Shown: one piece after another, positions 57,766 to 64,000 of the stretch | Layout of the letters: each line of letters opens with the position of its first letter | How positions within the stretch are numbered: the stretch's first letter is position 1 | The notes under the pieces: generated by a model | What the model was told of the DNA's origin: nothing | Database searches by the model: none | The model's input: the letters and a program-made list of their open reading frames with translations, nothing else | Program-made: the position numbers and the translations under genes | Assembly: GCA_039545355.1 (NCBI GenBank) | Contig: BCJJ01000036.1 | Location: 54,790-118,789, forward strand | Direction: 5' to 3' | From: Trichosporon coremiiforme | Taxonomy: Eukaryota > Basidiomycota > Tremellomycetes > Trichosporonales > Trichosporonaceae | Length of the DNA stretch: 64,000 nucleotides

Positions 57766-58112
57766 AGTGCTAAAGTCCGAAAATGGGGTTCTGAGGTGAT
57801 TTTGATACCATCCGAGAGCCCCGGTGTCACTCTTGCGCACTCGGCAAGAATCGCGGGGTCGTTATCGAGTCGTCTCGGCGCTGGGTGTCGTTGAAGGTTG
57901 ATCTTGGGTGGATTATTGGGTTCCAGACGCGATGTTGGTGGCGTTCAATTTTGGGTAACGGGGTGGGTAGAATAAAATCGTGCCAAGAGGCCGAGGTTGC
58001 CTTATCTCGTCCTCCCCTGTAGCCACCAGCGTTAGTAACCGGAGATGGCCTGTTCGGTTACCATGGACGTCATCCGAGTGGTGGGGAACGCCTTGACAAG
58101 CTACTCTCGCCC
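57766..58112. promoter_or_regulatory. 347-bp bidirectional promoter region
   Basis: It lies between the divergent starts of the Zn2Cys6 fusion gene and the molybdopterin-binding-domain gene. It contains two gtaaccg/cggttac elements (about 58034 and 58055) and a gggtaacgggg element near 57952. Such repeated short motifs could be binding sites of the adjacent regulator, but there is no direct evidence. Confidence 0.4.
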
Positions 58113-59419
58113 ATGCTTCTCCGCTCCGTTCTTGTTTGCTCTCGTTCTACCCCTCGGCTGCCGTCATCAGCCTTTGTGTCTAACACCCTCCGTTCGTTTC
58201 CGTCTGTTTACTCCCGCGCGATGAGCATCAAGTTCGAGTGCCCTGTCACGGACCCGGCGTCGGTCCCCAATCCTCTGGGCGACGGGAAGTACATCAAGTG
58301 AGACAACGAGGCGTTCTCTAAATGCATTCATGACTAACTCCAGGACTGCCGGATGTCTGATTATTGGAGATGAGGTTTTGAATGGCAAGACTAAGGACAC
58401 GAACAGCAAGTAAGCAGCTCACGCGACATTGCGCCATGGCGACATGTACTGATAGCCAGCTTCTTCGCGCAATTCTGCTTCGACCTCGGCATTGAGCTGT
58501 AAGCTATTTACTTCGGAACTGTAGCTAACTAGCAGCAAGCGAATCGAGGTCATCGCGGATGATGAAGAGGAGATGTAGGTCTTGAACGACTGGTGGAGCT
58601 GACATTAGTGTCGAGGCTGCTCGTCGTATGACGAAGAAGTACGACTTCGTTGTTACCTCTGGCGGCATCGGACCGACGCACGACGATATCACGTACGAGT
58701 CGCTGGGCAAGGCGTTCGGCCTGCCGCTCGAACACGACGTCGAGACCATGCGGCGCATGGCGGCTCTGACGACCGAGAAGCGTCGGAAGGAGCTGAAGGC
58801 GGCGTCGCCCGAGGAGCGCGAGGCACGCAACCGTATGGCGCTGTTCCCGCTCGCTAAGGGCGGGCACGGTAGCGACGGACAGGGTGGCGAGCGCAGCGAG
58901 CTTATCTTTGTCTCGGAGGACAAGTGGGTCCCCGTCCTCCGTCTTGGTGGAAAGGTAGGTCGAACACCGTGCACCGGTGGCTGATCTCCCAGCTCTGCGT
59001 CTTCCCGGGCATTCCCAGCCTGTTCCAGCAGCTCCTTCTCGGCCTCGTGCCGTATCTGCCGCTGCCGCCGGCTTCGTCGAAGCCATTCCGCCATCTCATC
59101 TTCACCAAGTAAGTTCGATGTCTGGTGCCCAGCTGACCCCCAGCCAACCTGAGTCGAAAATTGCGCCGTTTCTCACTGAGCTCCAGAAGCGTGTCAAGGA
59201 CGAGGGCATTCGAGTCGGATCTTGTGAGTTTTGCCAGCCGCGGACGCCTAACTGACAACAGACCCCTTCCTGTACAACGGTGTGCACGTGAGCCTGATCG
59301 GCCATGATGTTGACCGCGTCAAGGAGCTCGGACGTGAAGTCGCCGAGAGGCTGGACGGCGAGGTCATCTCAGAGGGTCAGCTCGGCGATGAGTCTGGTAA
59401 GACGAAGCCGTCTCTGTGA
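58113..59419 (+). CDS. molybdopterin-binding (MoaB/CinA-like) domain protein, possibly mitochondrial
   Basis: Eight exons (58113-58297, 58344-58409, 58460-58498, 58536-58574, 58609-58954, 58993-59108, 59144-59223, 59262-59419) give 342 residues; introns are only 34-50 nt. Residues 1-35 look like a mitochondrial presequence (MLLRSVLVCSRSTPRLPSS); a second Met (MSIKFECPVTD) could give a cytosolic form. The MoCF_biosynth fold follows: TAGCLIIGDEVLNGKTKDTN, FFAQFCFDLGIELKRIEVIADDEEEI, and YDFVVTSGGIGPTHDDITYESLGKAFG with the family signature TSGGIGPTHDD. Then comes LCVFPGIPSLFQQLL. Fungal single-domain members resemble the N-terminal half of human FAD synthase FLAD1, where this domain acts as FAD hydrolase. 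No PAPS-reductase-like FAD-synthase half is present. Exact substrate not known. Confidence 0.88.
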
Positions 59420-59725
59420 TTGCCATGTAGATCAGCGATCAGAACAGATAGATGTATTTTCTTGATGCCTCGCAAGTCGCACGATCCGTCCAGGCTTACT
59501 CGTCAATCATCAGCCCTCAAAGTGCTCTCGTCCCTCTTCAGCTTCTCTCTGTACTCCGCATTCCCCAAGCTCAAGATCACGATCTCTGCACAATAATTTC
59601 CTCAACAGCATATGACATCCCATATCCCGCAACGATCAGTGGTCCGTGTGATCTGGCAGTCATGCATCCCACCGCCGCAATGTACAATGAGTCCGAGAAA
59701 AAAACCAGCTTTCTGAGTTGGTAGT
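59420..59725. other. convergent 3' region before RPS9
   Basis: 306 nt between converging genes. A/T-richer patches (cacaataatttcctcaaca near 59589; agaaaaaaaccagc near 59695) fit 3' ends of both transcripts. No gene seen. Confidence 0.5.
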
Positions 59726-60824
59726 TTACTCCTCGTCCTCCTCGGCGTCGTCACCGCCGGCACCCTCGGCGGCCTTGGCGCGCTTGCGCTTGACGCGGCC
59801 GGCGCGGCCACCACCGTAGGGCGACTTGAGGGAGAAGTCGATGTGCTTCTGCGAGTCGAGACGGACAACGAACGAGGGAACGTTGACGACCTGCTTGCCG
59901 ACGCGGATGTGGCGCTGGCGGATGAGGACACGGGCGTGGTGGACAGACTTGGCGAGGCCGAGCTTGAAGACCTGGGTCTGGAGACGACGCTCAAGGAAGT
60001 CCTCGGTCTTGAGGGCAAGGACGTAGTCGAGACGCATGCGGGTGTCGTCGAGGACACCAATGCGGACGAGACGACGGATAAGGGCGTTGCCCTCGAAGAG
60101 ACGCTTGGGGTCCTTCTCGTCGAGCTTCAGGAGGTCACGAGCAGCACGACGGATCTTGGAGAGGGTGAGCTGAATGCGCCAGATCTCGCGCTTGTTGCGG
60201 AGACCGTACTCGCCGGCGAGCTGTAAGTTAGTATCTGTCTCCCACTTATTGCGCGATTCTGGAAGCGGTTTTTCAGAAGTTCTGGTCGTCAAAGGGTCGC
60301 GGATATGATGTTGGCGAGATCGCAGGGTCGCAGTTGTCCTCTTGTTGCTGCCACACCAAATTTTCCAACCCAGGCCACTCCCACATCATCTGCCAGGAAT
60401 CGTCCTTCTAACTCTCCAAGCTTTCCGGCCTCCTTAGAGCATGTGTCGTCTCCCTTGTGTGCGTTCGCCCATAGATCGAAAATCGACGCCAAGATAGCTT
60501 AGCCGTCGATGTGGCATGTCGAAACCCGGACCCGTCACTTCCAACTTCCATCATCCCTTTCGATCGACCAGAACTTCTGCCCATCCGTCCATCGCAATTC
60601 TGCTCACCTTGAGCTCGGCGTCAAGTCGGGCGGCCTCGTAGGGACGCTAGGTTGTTAGCAATGTCTCTTGCGCGTCGTGGAGAAAGCGTTTGGTTGTTGA
60701 GGCAGTCCATGGGACGTTTGAACTCCGGAAAAGGCCCAGATAATCCTCGGGAACTCGTGATTTCGCCTGTACGCACCTTGGGGACCTTGTACGTCTTCGA
60801 CTGCTTCCTGGGTGCGGCCGTCAT
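59726..60824 (-). CDS. RPS9: 40S ribosomal protein S9 (uS4)
   Basis: Three exons (60824-60777, 60646-60608, 60220-59726) give 193 residues, the normal S9 length. It starts [35 protein letters not shown] in pieces across both introns, then [50 protein letters not shown], the S4 RNA-binding domain ([36 protein letters not shown]) and the basic/acidic C-terminus ending DDAEEDEE. It binds 18S rRNA early in small-subunit assembly. Codon use is extremely biased to C/G endings, as for highly expressed genes. Intron 1 is 130 nt and intron 2 is 387 nt, the latter much longer than most in this window; long introns near the 5' end are typical of fungal ribosomal-protein genes and often regulatory. Confidence 0.98.
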
Positions 60825-61690
60825 GCTGGAGACTGCTGTTTTTGAGGGTTAGAAAGAGACAAGTCGATCTGTGGATGAGTAGAAGTGTGCAGCGAGCGGT
60901 CGGAGTGGGAGGGTGTCTGCCAGGCAGGGGACGGTGCCAACCTGCGAGCGGAACCAAAATTCGCTCTTCAACCAAGTCACGTGCTCTTCGGCACCCTAGT
61001 TTTGGCTGGTGCGACAGGGCGATCCCTGGTGCTTATCTCCGACATCTGCGATACATAGCTCCGACGTCTCCACACGTCCATGTTGTCAACGGGACTCGGT
61101 CTCTTTTGACTGTTATCTTGACTGTCTCTGAACCGACTCCGACTGCCACATGAACGATAGCCCTCAGCCGTTGACTGCCACGGACCCGAGCGCCTAGGAA
61201 CCTGCGCTAGCGCGCCAATGTGCGACACGCCCAGTCCGCTCACCTGGCGACCCGAACGATCCGTCCAGCCCACCTGGGGCGCAGTGTACACTGTCCGCCT
61301 TGTGGACTATGTTTCGACGGCGGTGAAGCACTCACCCAGACTGCTGGGCTAGACCGCGCTAGCGGCGTTCCTTCGCTGTCCTCGTCGACCATGCGCGGTC
61401 GCTGATGGCTGCGCACCTGTTGCTTCCGTGCATTCCGCGTCTTCTTCTTACGTTCACCGCATCTTCGTCACTGACCGCCATTCCACTTCCCATCGTTCGA
61501 TATCGCCACTGTTACAACTCACTTCTCTTCCTCCTCTTGTTGCTCGTTCAGAAGTCCGCATTTCACCTGCCAACCTTCTACATCCCAGCTCCGCATCGCT
61601 CGCCCACCCCCTTCCGATGACCGGACGACTATTCTTGTTGTCTTCCCGGGCCCGACCACTCCCACTCGCAAGCCCCCGCCCCCGAAGTCG
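60825..61690. other. RPS9 promoter side and 5' flank of the right-edge gene family
   Basis: About 870 nt. Includes the RPS9 promoter. Frames on the plus strand between 61400 and 61690 are C/T-rich and not convincing as coding. No RNA gene seen. Confidence 0.5.
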
Positions 61691-61699
61691 TAGATCAAG

Positions 61700-62035
61700 C
61701 GGCTTCATTGCGTTTGCGGCCGCTTTTGGTGGCTTGTCTACCTCAAGATCGCCGTCCCCAAGGACCTTTGGTCTCTGCTGCCAATCCACTGGCATGTGGG
61801 TTCAGGCTCCGGTACCGAGTACCCCGGCGGCAAGACGGGTGGCGACGCGCGCGCTCATGGCCACGTGCACTACGCCGAGCACAATTCATGGGCGGACAGC
61901 GACGCGCTCCACCGCATGGAAAAGGAGCACCGAGCATCCCGAGGCGTACGATGTGATTTCCTCAAGTTCTGGTTAGACCAGAGCATTTTGCTCCGTGACA
62001 TGACGATGGTTCAATATTAGTTCATCGGGGCCATC
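61700..62035 (+). pseudogene. degenerate copy A of a GIY-YIG-like family
   Basis: A plus-strand frame reads WWLVYLKIAVPKDLW, LPIHWHVGSGSGTEYPGG, DARAHGHVHYAEHNSWADSD and ALHRMEKEH, then the reading moves to the next frame as EHPEAYDVISSSSG and returns to DQSILLRDMTMVQY before a stop at about 62020. The motif (aromatic)-V-G-S-G-(S/T)-G followed by G-G and a spaced R-x-x-H has the layout of a GIY-YIG nuclease start. It matches copy B (62465-63123) at both protein and DNA level over roughly 200 nt. No start codon with a good leader and at least one frameshift near 61925 argue for a pseudogene. A multi-exon gene misread by eye is the alternative. Confidence 0.5.
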
Positions 62036-62464
62036 TGTATGGAGCTCTTCTAACCCCATCCTCGCTACCGGCCGCGCGACTTCGTTCCTAACATGCCCTC
62101 ACCCTTGCGACAAGGGTGCCCCGTCCAGACCAGGCCCACGGCCAGGAAGAATACAGGCGACATTCGACAGCCCAGGCAAGCTACCCGCCTTCAAGTTCAC
62201 CTACGAGTTCTCAAGGTCTACTACGGTCTCGAAGTGTGCAAGCTCAACCCCGTCCAAGGGGAGGCCAGTCCTCCACCAACCGATGCCTCGTGCGCCTGAT
62301 CCATCACGGTGGACGAGCTCGAGGCATGGTTTCGCACCTTCTTCCTCAGACCGCAGCCATCGACTTTGACCTTCCCTCCTCGCAACAGAACTACGCCCTC
62401 GAGGCTCCGCCTCTCTCCTCATCTCCTCACGCTTGGCCATTCGTGATAGCGTTCACCGCCGCTA
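62036..62464. other. fragmentary sequence between the two family copies
   Basis: Short protein-like pieces appear in different frames (for example FDSPGKLPAFKFTYEFS around 62165-62215 and AAIDFDLPSSQQNYALEAPP around 62352-62412) without joining splice sites. It may be the decayed front part of copy B. Confidence 0.35.
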
Positions 62465-63123
62465 TCGGCCCACGCAGATGACAAGACATTCACCAACCCT
62501 GTTCTCGGCTCGTGCAACACACTTCTGGCCGAGAACACCGGTTGCAGATCTCAATGCCGATATCCTGAACCATCCAAGCATGAGATCGCGCTAGCAAGTG
62601 CTCTCCTTGAGAGCTGCGTCAAGCACAGGCTGCTCACGTACTCAATCATTTCTGGTCCGTGGCGTACTCGATTCTCCAAGCCTTGGGAGAGGAAGAAGTA
62701 CGTTGAGTACACCGCTCGTGGAGTAACCAATGGGATGATGGAGCTTCTGCTCTTCGCCGACCGAACCCTCCCAGCATTAGTTCGTTTCCTTGAGCGCCTG
62801 CATGACGTGGTTGGTCTTCCCTGGTGGCTCGTATATGTCAAGATCGCCATCCCTCGCCCTGGCTCTGGCCTTCCAATTCTTTGGTACGTTGGATCCGGGA
62901 CTGGAACCGGTGCTGGCGCCACGGGGGGAGATGGGCGCTTCAAAACGCACATCAACAATGCCCAGGGTGACGGCAAGTGTCTCAGCAGCGACGAGTTCCA
63001 CCGGCTGTGGCGCGAGAACGCCGACGACTACACTCTCTACTTCAAAGAATTATGGTTATGTCGCGATTTCGTGTCTTGCGGATTGTCGGGGCCTGTCTAC
63101 TTCAAGGAGCTGTGGTTATGCTA
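62465..63123 (+). pseudogene. copy B of the GIY-YIG-like family, open frame without a start
   Basis: An open frame of about 220 codons runs from 62450 to the stop at 63121-63123. It reads DDKTFTNPVLGSCNTLL, KHEIALASALLESCVKHRLL, FSKPWERKKYVEYTARGVTN, MMELLLFADRTLPALVRFLE, PWWLVYVKIAIPRPGSGLPI, LWYVGSGTGTGAGATGGDGR, FKTHINNAQ and FHRLWRENADDYTLYFKELW. Stops at 62444-62449 block extension upstream, and no Met starts the conserved part, so either a 5' exon is missing from my reading or the copy is dead. The YVGSGTG-(Gly-rich)-R-F-x-x-H core suggests a GIY-YIG nuclease fold; the catalytic Glu farther on cannot be assigned. A 60-bp in-frame duplication lies at the 3' end. Confidence 0.5.
63036..63120 (+). 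repeat. 25-bp direct repeat spaced exactly 60 bp
   Basis: The 25-mer at 63036-63060 (tctacttcaaagaattatgg...) recurs at 63096-63120 with four transitions and no indel. The period is 60 bp, 20 codons, so both copies encode YFKELWLC in the same frame. The stop follows directly after the second copy. Confidence 0.85.
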
Positions 63124-63159
63124 GGACTACAGATTTTCTGCGCTGTCCGTCGTTTGGCA

Positions 63160-64000
63160 GTGCGATCGCACCGTATTGAAGACCGGTGCAATGCGTGTTG
63201 CCAAGGCACTCGAGGTATACCTCGCGCCCAAGGTGCAGCAGTGGAAGCTTCAGGTGGAGCAGGCCACTGCTCGCAACTTCAGCGGTCGCGCCGCCGCCAT
63301 CAACGCGTCAAGGGGCGACATCGGTGTCCCAGACCCCGCCTTGTCAGGTGAGTTAAGGTCGACATCGTGATTGACTTCTAACACATCACAGAACTTGTGG
63401 AGACGTTCACCGACATGGCATGCGCCAACAAGAAGGTCCCCGCGACCGAATTCTTCCAACTGATGAGCGATCCCCTTTGGCTCGTCGCCGATAAGGCTCG
63501 CCACCTGAGCCAAGACATGAACAAGGCAATCCAGAAGGAGGAGGAGCGCCTCGCCTGCCTCGAGGATTGCGGTACGTCGTTCCAGAATTGCACAGCCCTG
63601 CAACAAGGGCTGTTCCTTTCAGCTTCGGAGCGCGTTCCCTAACACCGTTGTACCGAGCCCGGCTCCCCTGCTCCTCAGTCTCTCCGGCATCGTCGTCGGT
63701 ATGGTGAGGGCCGCTCCGGGTCATGAGCTTTCCACCAACGAGCTGTGGGACTACCTCACTGCTTACCGTCCATCTATAAGAACAACCCAGGTGCAGCCAA
63801 GTCCATCGGCACCTTTGCCCGTGGTGGTGCGTACACTGTTCGGACCTGTGGTGGCAAGTGCGTCGTCGGATTGCGCAATCCCGAGCAGGTGCACAGCAAA
63901 ATGGAGCATCTCTCCCCTATTGAGATTCCCTCCTATGATGGCCGCGCTTTGACCAGGGAGGACTTGATCGTCGAGGCTCTGACTCTGTCTCTGCCCCCCC
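63160..64000 (+). CDS. spliced but frame-disturbed gene, runs off right edge; same family or neighbour
   Basis: One junction is convincing: the frame KTGAMRVAKALEVYLAPKVQ...DIGVPDPALS ends at a GTGAGT donor (63350) and resumes after TTCTAACACATCACAG with ELVETFTDMACANKKVPATEFFQLMSDPLWLVADKARH and a helical KAIQKEEERLACLEDC. Downstream pieces GIVVGMVRAAPGHELSTNELWDYLTAY (about 63683-63765) and IYKNNPGAAKSIGTFARGGAYTVRTCGGKCVVGLRNPEQ (about 63772 onward) are clearly protein-like but in frames that differ by one base near 63770, with no intron long enough to explain it. The end EHLSPIEIPSYDGRALTRED reaches the window edge open. It could be the 3' half of the gene that includes copy B. No function recognised. 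Confidence 0.45.

Noticed and set aside
1..64000. CRISPR arrays, bacterial operons, prophage or plasmid features
   Set aside because: The sequence is eukaryotic with spliceosomal introns throughout; no regularly spaced repeats of the CRISPR type were seen.

Overview
The window looks like nuclear DNA of a basidiomycetous yeast, most likely a Tremellomycete near the Trichosporonales. The evidence is GC-rich DNA with strong C/G third-codon bias, genes on both strands split by short introns (about 35-210 nt) with GTGAGT/GTAAGT donors and CTGAC/CTAAC branch sites just before the acceptor, and a gene set (GPI-type chitin deacetylase, SET1, VTC4, hybrid histidine kinase, Zn2Cys6 regulator, fungal kinase-like protein) of that lineage. 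I rebuilt the gene models by hand from open frames and splice signals. No searches were run. || Layout: 1-12.7 kb carries a truncated mitochondrial-type protein (minus), a poorly resolved coiled-coil gene, a GFA/CENP-V-fold protein, the COMPASS methyltransferase SET1 and a 1,471-residue hybrid histidine kinase. From 12.7 to 23.5 kb lies an almost gene-free island holding one intron-containing tRNA-Thr(AGT) gene and a frameshifted zinc-knuckle relic. From 23.5 to 51.9 kb comes a dense housekeeping block: chitin deacetylase, polyphosphate polymerase VTC4, splicing factor ISY1, a kinase-like protein, a MESH1-type ppGpp/NADPH hydrolase, CBP4-like complex III assembly factor, a 6-phosphogluconolactonase-fold protein, mitochondrial Asn-tRNA synthetase, a STEEP1 homologue, a NUP82/NUP88 nucleoporin, an RS-rich protein and an ARMT1/DUF89 phosphatase. 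|| From 52 to 64 kb come a frame-disrupted coiled-coil gene, the most unusual gene of the window (a Zn2Cys6 DNA-binding protein fused to a catalytically dead aspartate-aminotransferase fold), a molybdopterin-binding-domain protein, RPS9, and at the right edge a degenerate, tandemly duplicated family with a GIY-YIG-like motif. || The genes do not form one pathway. Shared themes are chromatin and RNA (SET1, ISY1, RS protein, NUP82), mitochondria (CBP4, AsnRS, left-edge protein), phosphate/nucleotide metabolism (VTC4, MESH1, ARMT1) and the cell wall (chitin deacetylase). The candidate for an undescribed system is the Zn2Cys6-aminotransferase fusion, which looks like a eukaryotic parallel to bacterial MocR-type regulators but without the cofactor-binding lysine.
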